Made by a program: the position numbers and the translations under genes. This document shows, piece by piece, positions 24,581-33,932 of a DNA stretch of 64,000 nucleotides (position 1 is its first letter; the number at the start of each line of letters is the position of its first letter). The DNA comes from Bdellovibrionales bacterium GWA1_52_35. Lineage in GTDB: Bacteria > Bdellovibrionota > UBA1018. The notes beneath the pieces are model-generated. The model ran no database searches. It saw nothing but the letters and a program-made list of their open reading frames with translations, and was not told where the DNA came from. Location: positions 1 through 64,000 of the forward strand of contig MEPO01000007.1 in NCBI GenBank assembly GCA_001769805.1. Reading direction: 5' to 3'.

Positions 24581-27535
24581 ATGATGGCCTCCTTTGAAAC
24601 CTACTTCCAGCTGCTCCAGAAGGCATTCAATCCGGCCATCTGGTCGAAGGGAATCACGCAAGCGCGTGATCTTGCCATTGTGGAAGACAAGCTCAGTGCT
24701 GATGAAATGATATTTAGGGTTCTCATCCCCAACCGTCCGGTGAGCCCCAGAGTCACCCTTTGGCCGGAAGATGAAGACTGGCATTGCAATTGCGGAGACC
24801 GCAACGATCCCTGCTCCCATATCGCAGCCGTTGCGATCGCTTACAAAGCCGGGACGATCCGTAAAGCAGGTTCCATCAACGAATCATCTGTTACAAAACC
24901 ATCCGCTGCCGCCACGATTCAGTACCGCTTTTCAAAAAAAAACCAGCGGCTGCAGCTTGAACGCTGGATTTCGGGCCCCGGCGACAAAACAGAACTGCTT
25001 CGACAGTCTCTGGTCGCTTACATCGGTGGACTTGGTTCTGGCCGGATTGCTGCCGCCTCAGTCGCAGCCACCCGCGAAGACTTCGGAGTAGACGCCCTTC
25101 TGAACGATCAACGGGGTTCGGAGCTCGACGGAATTCCGGCCCTGCCTCTCCTCAAAGCTCTCTCCTCTTGCGCCAATCTAACGCTGGATGGAGAACCGGT
25201 TTCCACTTCCTCCACCGGTCTAGGTTGCCTCCTGCGCGTGAGCGACGATGCCCAGGGCTTTCGGCTTCAGCTCTTTGAGTCCCAGGTTACAGACGAGGTT
25301 TTTGAAAACGGCTTTGCGCGTCGCGGGAATATTTTGATCGGGAGAATCCCCAATGGACTGAGTGCTGAAGAGCTCAAGCAGTTATCTCCTCCGGGAATGC
25401 TGATTCCCGCTCACGAGGCGGCTTCACTGGTTTCGGAAATTCTTCCTGTTCTGAGCGCTAAGATATCAATTCAGAACGAAAGCAACCGGCTTCCCACCCT
25501 GGTCACCGTATCGCCCCGGGTGGTGCTCGAGACGACCGCCTTCAATGGAAACCAGCTTTCCATTCTGCCTGTCGTCATTTATGGCAATCCAGCCATTGCG
25601 CGTCTGGAATCGGAGCGCCTGGTTTCCTTGTCCCAGAAAGAAGCTCCCAAGAGAGATCTTGCCGCAGAACGGGTCCTGATCAGGCGACTGAAAATGGAGC
25701 TCCACCTGCAGCCCGACCAGCCCCTCCTGCTTGAAGGAGAGGCTGCGATCCGCTTTGTCAATGAGACCCGAGGCTGGAACTTTTCCGGAAAAGCTCTTGA
25801 GGCGTTTCGCCCCACACTGACCTTGACCGCGAACCTCGCCGTGAATCCTTCGGGCTTCGAAGTTCAGTTCAGCTCAGGCGCTCACCAGGCAGATGCCCAG
25901 AAAGTCTTTGCGGCCTGGCGAGCCGGAACTTCCCACGTCCAGCTCATGAGCGGGGACTGGGCCAGACTTCCCAAGGATTGGCTCGAGCGTTACGGAAATG
26001 AAATTTCTGGTTTGTTGGCGGCGAGGAATGCCGCCGGTGCCTTACCGACTTACCGGCGCCCCGAACTGGCAGAGCTTTGTGAAAAGCTCGAGGTGGACTG
26101 CCCGTCACCGCTGGTTCGCCTGCGCTCCACGCTTGCGGATTTCAGCAGGATTCCCGAAGCACCTCTTCCTGAAAATCTCAAAGCGGATCTTCGCAATTAC
26201 CAGAAAACCGGCTTCAACTGGCTCGAATTTCTGCGCGAACATCAGCTCGGCGCCATGCTCGCCGATGACATGGGTTTGGGGAAAACACTCCAGGCCCTGT
26301 GCACCCTTCGAACAGCCGAAAAAACCCTGATCGTTGTTCCTCGAAGCGTCCTGGGTAGCTGGGCCGATCAGTTATCAAAGTTCCGGCCCGACCTGACTTT
26401 CGGAATTTTTCATGGAAACGCCCGGCAGCTCCCGCAGAATGCCGCGGTTGTCATCACGACATATGCGATATTGCGCATCGAACAGGAACTGCTTGCTGCG
26501 GTGAATTGGGACACGATCATTCTGGACGAAGCCCAGACCATTCGCAATCCCGAGAGCCAGATCACGCGGGCTGCGCACCGGCTGCAGGGAAGCTTCCGAA
26601 TTGCACTGAGCGGCACTCCCATCGAAAACAAGCTGGAAGACCTTTGGAGCCAGTTCCAATTCCTGAATCCCGGGTTGCTGGGTTCACGCCAGTTTTTTCT
26701 AGACCAATTCGAAACCACACAGCCCGAACAGCAACGCTCCCAGTCCCTGCTCCGTCTGAACCGGACAGTCCGCCCCTTCCTGCTGCGGAGACTCAAGAAG
26801 GAAGTCGCGGCGGAATTACCGGAGAGGATCGAGACCGTTCTGAACTGCACGCTGAGTGCAGAAGAACGCTCGACTTACGAATCGATTCTGGCTACCAGCC
26901 GCGAAGAAGTTCTCAAGCAACTTGCGCCCGCCGGCGGCGGAAATATGCTCGGCATTCTCGAAATTCTCCTCCGCCTGCGCCAGGCCTGCTGTCATCGCGG
27001 ATTGGTTCCAGGTCAAGAGGCACCGTCCTCATCGAAGCTGGAGCTGCTTTTGGAAACCCTCGACACTTCACTCCAGGAGGGTCATCGTTCGCTGATCTTT
27101 TCACAGTGGACCTCGCTCCTGGATTTGATTGAACCTCATCTAAAGTCCCGAAAAATTGGTTTTCTGCGGATAGATGGAGCAACCCAGAAACGGGAGGAAA
27201 TCGTAAAAACCTTCCAATCCGAACAGGGCCCTCCGATTTTGCTCATGTCGTTGAAAGCCGGAGGAGTCGGCCTCACCCTGACTGCGGCGGATCACGTGTT
27301 CCTGCTGGATCCTTGGTGGAATCCCGCGGCCGAAAACCAGGCTGCCGACCGTGCGCACCGCATCGGGCAGACGCGCTCCGTGATGATTCACCGGCTGATT
27401 GCGGAAAATACGATCGAAGAGCGAATTCTGGAGCTTCAGCAGCACAAAACCAATTTGGCCGACTCTATTTTGAAGGGCGGCGCTCTTTCGTCTGCGCTGA
27501 CTCGGGAAGATCTTCTGGCCCTGCTCGCTCCCTGA
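24581..27535 (+). CDS. SNF2-family DNA translocase with SWIM zinc finger
   Basis: A 984-residue protein. Residues 65-90 hold a SWIM zinc finger (CNCG...DPCSH), common in bacterial SNF2 proteins. Residues 100-500 are a low-identity accessory region. Residues 540-980 form the SNF2 ATPase core: ADDMGLGKTLQAL (Walker A), LDEAQTIRNP (DEAQ), LSGTPIENKLEDLW, LLMSLKAGGVGLTLTAADHV and QAADRAHRIGQTR (arginine fingers). These proteins use ATP to move along DNA and displace bound proteins, without true strand separation. It starts a plus-strand group that includes a histone-deacetylase homologue 26 bases later. Confidence 0.93.
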   Translation: MMASFETYFQLLQKAFNPAIWSKGITQARDLAIVEDKLSADEMIFRVLIPNRPVSPRVTLWPEDEDWHCNCGDRNDPCSHIAAVAIAYKAGTIRKAGSINESSVTKPSAAATIQYRFSKKNQRLQLERWISGPGDKTELLRQSLVAYIGGLGSGRIAAASVAATREDFGVDALLNDQRGSELDGIPALPLLKALSSCANLTLDGEPVSTSSTGLGCLLRVSDDAQGFRLQLFESQVTDEVFENGFARRGNILIGRIPNGLSAEELKQLSPPGMLIPAHEAASLVSEILPVLSAKISIQNESNRLPTLVTVSPRVVLETTAFNGNQLSILPVVIYGNPAIARLESERLVSLSQKEAPKRDLAAERVLIRRLKMELHLQPDQPLLLEGEAAIRFVNETRGWNFSGKALEAFRPTLTLTANLAVNPSGFEVQFSSGAHQADAQKVFAAWRAGTSHVQLMSGDWARLPKDWLERYGNEISGLLAARNAAGALPTYRRPELAELCEKLEVDCPSPLVRLRSTLADFSRIPEAPLPENLKADLRNYQKTGFNWLEFLREHQLGAMLADDMGLGKTLQALCTLRTAEKTLIVVPRSVLGSWADQLSKFRPDLTFGIFHGNARQLPQNAAVVITTYAILRIEQELLAAVNWDTIILDEAQTIRNPESQITRAAHRLQGSFRIALSGTPIENKLEDLWSQFQFLNPGLLGSRQFFLDQFETTQPEQQRSQSLLRLNRTVRPFLLRRLKKEVAAELPERIETVLNCTLSAEERSTYESILATSREEVLKQLAPAGGGNMLGILEILLRLRQACCHRGLVPGQEAPSSSKLELLLETLDTSLQEGHRSLIFSQWTSLLDLIEPHLKSRKIGFLRIDGATQKREEIVKTFQSEQGPPILLMSLKAGGVGLTLTAADHVFLLDPWWNPAAENQAADRAHRIGQTRSVMIHRLIAENTIEERILELQQHKTNLADSILKGGALSSALTREDLLALLAP

Positions 27536-27561
27536 GTTATTTTCTGTTACCCTCATCTTAA

Positions 27562-29445
27562 ATGGGGTTCCTGAACCGCTTGTCAGCCATTTATCGCAAG
27601 AGGAAACGAAAGGTCCGGTTCTGGTATCACCCGGAATACGAACCCCGGCATTTGGCTCCGGTGTTTCCCATGATCGGCCTCATGCCGGACCGGATTGATT
27701 TTCTCCTGGGAAAGCTCATTCAAAACCGGGTGATCCGGGGTACTGCCGTAAGACCCAGCCCCATGGCAAGCTTCGATGACCTTAAGGCGGTTCACTCCTC
27801 CGCCTATCTTGAGTCAGTCACGCATCCCGAAAATGTCAGCCGGATTGTCGGAATGGAACTGGAGTTGCGCGAAGCGGATGAATTTCTGCGGTCCCAGAGG
27901 CGCGCCGTTGGCGGAACCATTTCTGCAGCGGAAGCGGTCGTCAATGGCGACGTCGATATCGGGGTGAATCTTGGCGGAGGCTTTCACCATGCCGAGGAGG
28001 AGCGAGGCTCCGGCTTCTGCGTTTTCAATGACGTTGCCATTGCGATTCGGCATTTGCGGGCAAAGGGGTTCAAGGAAAATATCGCGATAGTCGATCTGGA
28101 TTTTCATCAAGGCAACGGAAACCTAGCGATTTTTGCGCATGATCCTACGGTTTATACCTACTCGGTGCATGGTGCGGTCTGGGATGACAGAGAAGCCGTT
28201 TCTGATCTCGGAATTCTGCTGCCTCCGGCAACCGATGACTATGTGTACCTGAGGCGGCTCGGGGAAACGCTCCTTCCGGAGCTGCAGAAACACTGGCCCA
28301 AGCTGATCTTCTATATTGCCGGCAACGACGTCCTCGCGGGCGATCGCTTGGGAACTTTCGCCCTCACTCCGACGGGTGTGCTTCGCCGCGACAAGCGCGT
28401 CACCCGAATTGCCGACGCGCTGGACTCCGGGTTGGTCGTCGTGATGGGAGGCGGATATTCTCCGACTGCTCTGCAATGTACCGAAAATTTCGTCACTTTC
28501 CTGCAGGGCAAGGAAGTAAGGATTGGACAAGAGTTTGAAACGGATCTTCGTGCCAAATTCACGGAAATTTCAAGGACTATCACTTCCGAAGATCTGGGCG
28601 AAGCTCCCCTGATTTCCGAAGCCGACCTGATCTCGGATCTGGGCCGACTCTCACGTCCCCAGCTTCTCTTGGATCTCTATTCTCTGAACGGAATTGAGTT
28701 TGCTTTCGAGAGGTATGGAATCCTTGCTAAAATCCGGGATCACGGTTTCAGTCATTTTCATTTTGAAATGGATACTGCCGATCCGGACAAGCAGCTTCTC
28801 CGGCTTTACGCCAGAAAGAAGCTGACCGGCGAAAAGCCCCTGCTTCTTTTGGAAGTAGTCGTCCGCAAAGTGAATCGGCAACTCCCACTCGACCCCAGCA
28901 GCGCACCCGTCACCCTCCTTGATGTAAACTGGCTTTTGATTCAGGATCCTCTCGCGGAATTTGTCATGGGCCGACGCCCCCTGCCTGGACAGGAACATCC
29001 CGGCCTGGGCATCGCGGAAGATATCCAGGAAATGTTAGTTCAGCTCTGCCGGCGCGCAAACCTGGACGGAGTCTCCGGAGTACCGTCACATTTTCATAAT
29101 GCTTCGGTCGCTTCCCGCTGGTTTCATTATCTCGATCCCAAAGTGGAGGGCTGTCTACTGGCGCTGCGGCAAACCCTGATTCCCTATCTTTTGCCAGATG
29201 CCTCCCAGCTCGTTGAAACCGGCCGCTTAAGATTGAAAAACGAGACTGCCGTGCCATGGGAGCCCAATATCCATGTCCTCCCGGTCAGTCCAAGACTGAA
29301 GGCCTATTTCGAAAAAGGCGACTACTGGGCACTCGCCCAACGGGAATGTCAGAGGCTTTTGGACGCGGGCCTGCATGTTACTGGTGATATCACTGATATC
29401 AAAGGGTTTTTCTCTGGATTCCAAAACAGAAATCCTGTGAAATAA
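27562..29445 (+). CDS. Histone-deacetylase-family protein with extra C-terminal domain
   Basis: A 627-residue protein. Residues 15-315 fit the arginase/deacetylase fold of HDAC-like amidohydrolases: the active-site His pair in GGGFHHAEEE, zinc ligands in DLDFHQGNG, a third ligand Asp in AGNDVLAGDRLG, and the catalytic-Tyr loop MGGGYSP. Bacterial members deacetylate acetylpolyamines, acetoin-system proteins or acetyl-lysine. Residues about 330-627 form a further domain with no family I recognise (DLYSLNGIEFAFERYGI, RWFHYLDPKVEGCLLALRQT). A 627-residue length is about double the core family. It is probably co-transcribed with the upstream SNF2 gene. Confidence 0.88.
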   Translation: MGFLNRLSAIYRKRKRKVRFWYHPEYEPRHLAPVFPMIGLMPDRIDFLLGKLIQNRVIRGTAVRPSPMASFDDLKAVHSSAYLESVTHPENVSRIVGMELELREADEFLRSQRRAVGGTISAAEAVVNGDVDIGVNLGGGFHHAEEERGSGFCVFNDVAIAIRHLRAKGFKENIAIVDLDFHQGNGNLAIFAHDPTVYTYSVHGAVWDDREAVSDLGILLPPATDDYVYLRRLGETLLPELQKHWPKLIFYIAGNDVLAGDRLGTFALTPTGVLRRDKRVTRIADALDSGLVVVMGGGYSPTALQCTENFVTFLQGKEVRIGQEFETDLRAKFTEISRTITSEDLGEAPLISEADLISDLGRLSRPQLLLDLYSLNGIEFAFERYGILAKIRDHGFSHFHFEMDTADPDKQLLRLYARKKLTGEKPLLLLEVVVRKVNRQLPLDPSSAPVTLLDVNWLLIQDPLAEFVMGRRPLPGQEHPGLGIAEDIQEMLVQLCRRANLDGVSGVPSHFHNASVASRWFHYLDPKVEGCLLALRQTLIPYLLPDASQLVETGRLRLKNETAVPWEPNIHVLPVSPRLKAYFEKGDYWALAQRECQRLLDAGLHVTGDITDIKGFFSGFQNRNPVK

Positions 29446-29451
29446 TGAGTA

Positions 29452-30780
29452 ATGGGGTTTCATTTGCTACCTTCACACTTGGGTTTTTTCATCTCACTGG
29501 TTCTACTGTTGCATGCTCCGGTGGCTCAAGCTGAGGATTGTCCCACCCTGCGTCTGGACCAGAAGGGCGGCTCGATGGATGGCGTACCGACCCGGGATCA
29601 AGGGGATCTGGGTATCTGCTACGCTGTCGTGGCTTCTCAGATTTACGATAGTTGGCGGAGAGCGAATCCGAGCCCGGCAGATGCCTCGATCGGGCGGTTC
29701 TCGTCCCCCCTCTATGCATCTGTTCAATCCGCGCTGGATGAAAAGAGCAATAAGCTAAGATGTCCCGACGTGAAGGACGCCAAGAAAAATACTTACGACA
29801 TCTTGATCGAAATCGGTCACACCTGTCAAACGCTTGAACAGATGTTCGGACAAGGTGCCTGCTCGGAAGAGGCCCTGCAAAAAGCACTATGGCCATCAGA
29901 CAACAAGAACAAGCTCGTCCGGGAGAGGTTAGATGCCGCCAAGAAGACCCTCGCCCTTGATCGAAACAGTCTCGAACGCCTCCGTGCCAAAAAGAAAAAG
30001 TTGCCCCAGCACGACACAATGGTGAGCGGAATGGAAGAAAGCCTCAGAAATACCGAAGAACTGATCGCGGAGCTCCAGCTCCGGCTGGACGCCCCGGGAG
30101 CGACTTCAGTCAATATGGTTCGCAAGCTCTACAACGACAAATTACTCCTTGAACTCTGTACAAAATGGTCATCCAACCCCACAGAAGACTGCCTGCTTGG
30201 AGAGCTGGGCGCCGAGCCCAAACCCATCGTCAACATGAAAGACCAAGTGAAGACGCTCGCTGTAAATACCTTGAGCGACTTCAAATCCAAACTGGACAGC
30301 AGTATCTGCAAACAGGGCGGAAAAGTTCAGTTTGCGCCTGGAAAATGCGCCCCCTCCTGCCAACCAAGCCAGGTCGATGGCAAAGCTGACTCACACATGA
30401 ACAGAATTCGAGAGCAAATCTCAAAACCCGGCAACCTGCCGGTTGCGCTTGATATTTGCTCGGCAGCATTCCGCCCAGATGGCCTGATCCAGGCCTGGCA
30501 AGCCAAGGATAAAATCACAGTACCCGCAAACGGGAGCTGGCTGAATCATCCCAAATGCGGACTTCACGCGGTCATGATCATCGGCCAGCAGAAGAATCCG
30601 GTAACCAACAAGTGCCAACTGGTCCTGCGCAACTCCTGGGGCCCCGCCTGCGGTGGTTCCTGCAATAATAAGCGTTGCTCGTGCGAACCGGGTTCCGGAA
30701 ATATTCTGATCGATGCGGATTTTGCTCTCACAAATACTCGAAGATATTCTGTCATTTCAGATAAAAAGGAATGCAAATGA
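29452..30780 (+). CDS. Exported papain-like cysteine peptidase
   Basis: A 442-residue protein with a signal peptide (1-25). The C1-type catalytic set is present: oxyanion Gln and Cys in RDQGDLGICYAVVASQIYD (about 42-60), His in CGLHAVMIIG (about 366) and Asn in LVLRNSWG (about 388). Between them lies a long helical insert (residues 100-270) rich in Lys, Glu and Leu, which is much larger than in papain. Several Cys residues near the C-terminus (CGGSCNNKRCSCEPGSG) suggest disulfides. Exported peptidases of this type can digest host or prey protein; the target is not known. The start ATG lies 7 bases after the HDAC stop. Confidence 0.85.
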   Translation: MGFHLLPSHLGFFISLVLLLHAPVAQAEDCPTLRLDQKGGSMDGVPTRDQGDLGICYAVVASQIYDSWRRANPSPADASIGRFSSPLYASVQSALDEKSNKLRCPDVKDAKKNTYDILIEIGHTCQTLEQMFGQGACSEEALQKALWPSDNKNKLVRERLDAAKKTLALDRNSLERLRAKKKKLPQHDTMVSGMEESLRNTEELIAELQLRLDAPGATSVNMVRKLYNDKLLLELCTKWSSNPTEDCLLGELGAEPKPIVNMKDQVKTLAVNTLSDFKSKLDSSICKQGGKVQFAPGKCAPSCQPSQVDGKADSHMNRIREQISKPGNLPVALDICSAAFRPDGLIQAWQAKDKITVPANGSWLNHPKCGLHAVMIIGQQKNPVTNKCQLVLRNSWGPACGGSCNNKRCSCEPGSGNILIDADFALTNTRRYSVISDKKECK

Positions 30781-31187
30781 GCGGACGCAATCTGATTTTA
30801 ATCAGCAGTTTGGTTTCCATATTAATTCCCGTTATGGGATTGGCTGCCTTATCCGAGACCTACCTCTTCAACAAAACACAAATCACCTTTGCCGCCGAGC
30901 AGGACGGGAAATTACTCGTCTCCCAAAATTGCGTTCAGAAAGACAAGCAGCCCAAATGTGAGGCCCTTTTGAAACTGGCTCGAGCATCCACCTCAGGACT
31001 CAGTCTGGAAGGCGGCGCCAATCCTGGCGCTCTCATCTGTTCCAGAATTGGCGGGAAGGTCGTGATCGGTCAGGATGCCAAAGCCAATGAACGGGCTTTC
31101 TGCCGTTTCCCGGATTCATCCATGATTGCCGCTGATTCCATTCTGACACAGGCGATTCAGAACGATCTCAAGGACGCGGGCAAATAA
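30777..31187 (+). CDS. Small exported protein coupled to the peptidase
   Basis: About 136 residues with an N-terminal membrane or signal segment (LILISSLVSILIPVMGLAAL). Its ATG overlaps the peptidase TGA by four bases (ATGA), the classical form of translational coupling. The mature part contains three Cys (QNCVQ, PKCEA, ALICSR and CRF) and a Gly-rich middle. No family is recognised. A tight coupling with a peptidase suggests an inhibitor, propeptide or accessory factor, but this is inference. Confidence 0.6.
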   Translation: MSGRNLILISSLVSILIPVMGLAALSETYLFNKTQITFAAEQDGKLLVSQNCVQKDKQPKCEALLKLARASTSGLSLEGGANPGALICSRIGGKVVIGQDAKANERAFCRFPDSSMIAADSILTQAIQNDLKDAGK

Positions 31188-31202
31188 TCTTCAAAAAAAG
31201 AA

Positions 31203-32216
31203 ATGTCGCCTATAAAAAATGCATATAGCCCCCAAGCGCTGGCTGCCTGTCGAGAAAGGATCACAGAACACCTTTCACTCGCCACGCCTCTCATTGATGG
31301 CTCATTCCTGCAGACCTGCCCCGTGTATCTGAAAGCTGAAACCATCCTACCCACAGGCTCCTTCAAAGTACGCGCTGCACTTAATGGAATCCTCAGCCAA
31401 CTCGAAAGGTGCCAATCCAAGGGCGTACTGACCTCCTCATCCGGAAATTTCGCGCAAGCCGTGGCCTGGGCTGCCGCTCGCCTGCAATGCTCGGCCACGA
31501 TTGTGATGACCTCAACGACCTCCCCCTATAAAATTCAGCGGACCCGGGATCTCGGAGCGGAGGTCATTATCTGTGAGCCCACTTTTGAAGCACGGTGGGC
31601 AACAACTTATCGCCTGGAGAAAGAAACCGGAAAAATTCTGCTGCACCCTTATGATTCGATCGAAACCATACTGGGGAATGGATCCATTGCGCTGGAGCTG
31701 GACGAGCAACTATCGGCGCTCCCTGCAAAGCACATCAGCATTCTCGTTCCGGTGAGCGGAGGGGGCCTGCTGGCCGGGATTGCCCTGGCGATCAAAACTC
31801 TGCCGAACCCTTCAAAAACCTACCGCATCGTGGGGGTTCAACAGCTCGTCAACGGTTCACTGAAGAAGTCTTTGGCGGCCGGCAAGCCCGTGAAAGTCGC
31901 ACCATTTTCATCAGCGGCGGACGCCCTCGTCGCCCTCATGCCCGGGAAGCAGGCTTTTAACTTGATAAAGAAATTTGTGGATGACGTAGTCCTGGTGAGT
32001 GAGCCCGACATTTTGAGTGCTTCACGATTACTGATGAGCGAACAAAAACTTCTGGTCGAGCCCGCCGGTGCGATCGGTATCGCCGCCTTGCGATCAGGAG
32101 CTTACCGTTTGAAAATCGATGAAATTGCCGTTTGCCTGCTGACGGGTGGCAACGTTACGCTCGAGCAGCTTTTAGATAAAAAAAGGGGAGAAGACCGAGT
32201 CTCCTCCCCTTTTTAA
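31203..32216 (+). CDS. PLP-dependent threonine/serine dehydratase-like enzyme
   Basis: A 337-residue type II PLP enzyme. The cofactor Lys is in PTGSFKVRAALNG at about 57, the substrate loop is SSGNFAQAVAWAA, the phosphate-binding loop is VSGGGLLAG at about 183, and a C-terminal Ser/Thr pair in LLTGGNVT holds the pyridine. This is the IlvA/TdcB/serine racemase group; there is no ACT domain, so feedback control by isoleucine is unlikely. The exact substrate (Thr, Ser or another) cannot be set. It is the last gene of the plus-strand run from 24581. Confidence 0.85.
   Translation: MSPIKNAYSPQALAACRERITEHLSLATPLIDGSFLQTCPVYLKAETILPTGSFKVRAALNGILSQLERCQSKGVLTSSSGNFAQAVAWAAARLQCSATIVMTSTTSPYKIQRTRDLGAEVIICEPTFEARWATTYRLEKETGKILLHPYDSIETILGNGSIALELDEQLSALPAKHISILVPVSGGGLLAGIALAIKTLPNPSKTYRIVGVQQLVNGSLKKSLAAGKPVKVAPFSSAADALVALMPGKQAFNLIKKFVDDVVLVSEPDILSASRLLMSEQKLLVEPAGAIGIAALRSGAYRLKIDEIAVCLLTGGNVTLEQLLDKKRGEDRVSSPF
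32185..32214. terminator. Bidirectional terminator overlapping a coding end
   Basis: GGGGAG (32185-32190) pairs with CTCCCC (32204-32209), with GAC/GTC pairs inside. Runs of A on the left and T on the right give U-tracts in both directions, serving both the dehydratase gene and the convergent lipoprotein gene. The hairpin lies within the last ten codons of the dehydratase gene, whose TAA is at 32214. Confidence 0.8.
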
Positions 32217-32234
32217 CTTCAGTTGCCTTGAAAA

Positions 32235-32954
32235 TTACTGGAGCAGAACCCCAGGTCCGCCTTTGCGGAACTTCTTCTTGGGACGGAACTGATATTCGCG
32301 TCCGGGCGTATACTCATCTTTGCTCATCATCTGACGAACATTGGCCAGAACGATCATTCCGCCATTACGAATCAGCGCTCCGCTATTATCAAGAACCGGG
32401 CCGTAAATGCTGGTCAGAATTCCAGGCTTCCCTTCGGCATCCGGATTGAATCCCATCGAAATAGCCATGCCGGCAGGAAAGCTGCTGTCATTCATGAATT
32501 TGAACATTGCAGCTGCTCCAAGCCATTTGGCGTGCATGACATCCACATAAGCGTAAAGATCAAACGAATCGCTGATCGGTTGCGCCGCACGGATTTCAAC
32601 CAGAGGATACCCCAAACCCATCGGCAGGCCATTCGGAAGCGATTCTGTCGGGGTGATCTGCGCATATTCCCAATCGTTCATCACGTCTTTTGTGTTCAGC
32701 TCAAAGCCCAGTTCGAGCGGCTGCGTGCCTGCTGCGAAAGGAGTAATGAAGATGCTGCCGTAATCTTTGAGCGGGAACGAGCCCAACATATTGCTCTGGA
32801 CGGTGTCCTTGAACACCACCGAAACGCGAGCAGTCTCGAGATTGTCCCCTATTTTAAAATTCACATGATCAATTATGGAATTAGTGGTTCCCTTGCAGCC
32901 CAGACTCAACATCATTCCCGCGATAACGACGACAGAGAATATACTTCTCAACAT
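32235..32954 (-). CDS. Lipoprotein of unknown function
   Basis: A 239-residue protein with a lipobox (LSLGC, Cys20). The mature part is mostly beta in character, with Asp/Asn-rich turns (NWEYAQITPTES, DLYAYVDVMHAKW). The C-terminus ends in a basic stretch (YQFRPKKKFRKGGPG). No known family is recognised. It stands alone, convergent with the dehydratase gene and sharing its terminator. Confidence 0.65.
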   Translation of the reverse strand: MLRSIFSVVVIAGMMLSLGCKGTTNSIIDHVNFKIGDNLETARVSVVFKDTVQSNMLGSFPLKDYGSIFITPFAAGTQPLELGFELNTKDVMNDWEYAQITPTESLPNGLPMGLGYPLVEIRAAQPISDSFDLYAYVDVMHAKWLGAAAMFKFMNDSSFPAGMAISMGFNPDAEGKPGILTSIYGPVLDNSGALIRNGGMIVLANVRQMMSKDEYTPGREYQFRPKKKFRKGGPGVLLQ

Positions 32955-33083
32955 ACAAACCCCCTTCAGTGTTTAGAAAAATTTTAGCAAACAGCTTCAG
33001 AGACGGCAATCACAGATCTCGAGTAACTGCGCCGCATCGCACGAAACGCGACGCACAATAAATCCTTTCGAAATCGAGTGAAT

Positions 33084-33932
33084 CTAGCCCAGTTTTCCCT
33101 GAGAACCCGTATTATTGCTCATGATTTCAATGTGAAACAAACCATCCGCAGTTTCGAACGGTACCACAATACAGGCGCCTCCTCCGAAGTGCTTGATCTT
33201 GTGATCCTTGCCCCAGACGCAAGAAGGGATCGCCTGTTGAATGCGATAGCCCAACTGGTTCAACTCAATCTTGGTCTGTCCCAAAATGATATTGGACAAC
33301 TCGCCCGCGAGATCGACGATTTCCGGAGAGATCTGCCCGTATTCCTTGCCAAGCATGTTGGTTGCGAGTTTCACGAAAATCTTCTCTGAAAAACTGATGG
33401 CAAGCGTTCCGTTGAATGTTTCAGAGGTAATGCCGATGATGCCGCTGATATCACCCAGGAGCATCGGATCTGACGCTTTTTTTACAAAGGGCTTGCCGGC
33501 CGTCGTATCGGTACGGCACTGGATCTTCAAAACCTTTTGCGTGGCATTAATGAAGGGGTTTATGAAGTTCACGTCAAATTCTTTTTGTTTCGCGAGCCCG
33601 AACTCCACCAGGGCGCCCCGCAGACTCAATTTCGTGATCAGAAGGCGATCGAGGCCGTTCTTCTTTATAGCGTCCTGAATTTGGCTGTTTGCATGAATCA
33701 GGCAGAGTTTCCCATTCATTTCTTTCAACTGGCGATAAACCTGCGCGAGCTGGCGCAGAAAAGCCGTACTCATGTCTCCGCATTCACTGCACTGGAAAAC
33801 GGCAAATTTCTTTCCGGTTCCCTTGAGTTGTTTGGCGAACTCCTCGTCAATACTGGGCCGCTCGCCGCCATTGCAATCACCCTTGACCTTCACGACCAGG
33901 TATTCGTCCTGCACTACAAATTCAAACGGCAT
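33084..33932 (-). CDS. STAS-CheX fusion protein
   Basis: About 282 residues. Residues 2-105 resemble a STAS domain (EFVVQDEYLVVKVKGDC, KKFAVFQCSECGDMSTAFLR, LCLIHANSQIQDAIKKNGLD), the fold of anti-anti-sigma factors. Residues 125-270 form a CheX domain with the phosphatase signature (AGELSNIILG...QAIP, E-x-x-N). The STAS part lacks an obvious phosphorylatable Ser in the usual DSSG site. The protein could dephosphorylate the adjacent CheY while the STAS part binds another factor; this is inference. GGGGAG precedes the ATG at 33932; the open frame begins at a TTG at 33953. The gene overlaps the cheY-like gene by 11 bases. Confidence 0.8.
   Translation of the reverse strand: MPFEFVVQDEYLVVKVKGDCNGGERPSIDEEFAKQLKGTGKKFAVFQCSECGDMSTAFLRQLAQVYRQLKEMNGKLCLIHANSQIQDAIKKNGLDRLLITKLSLRGALVEFGLAKQKEFDVNFINPFINATQKVLKIQCRTDTTAGKPFVKKASDPMLLGDISGIIGITSETFNGTLAISFSEKIFVKLATNMLGKEYGQISPEIVDLAGELSNIILGQTKIELNQLGYRIQQAIPSCVWGKDHKIKHFGGGACIVVPFETADGLFHIEIMSNNTGSQGKLG

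Noticed and set aside
27562..29445. Naming the HDAC homologue acuC
   Set aside because: AcuC proteins are about 380 residues and lie with acetoin genes; this one has a long extra domain and no such context.
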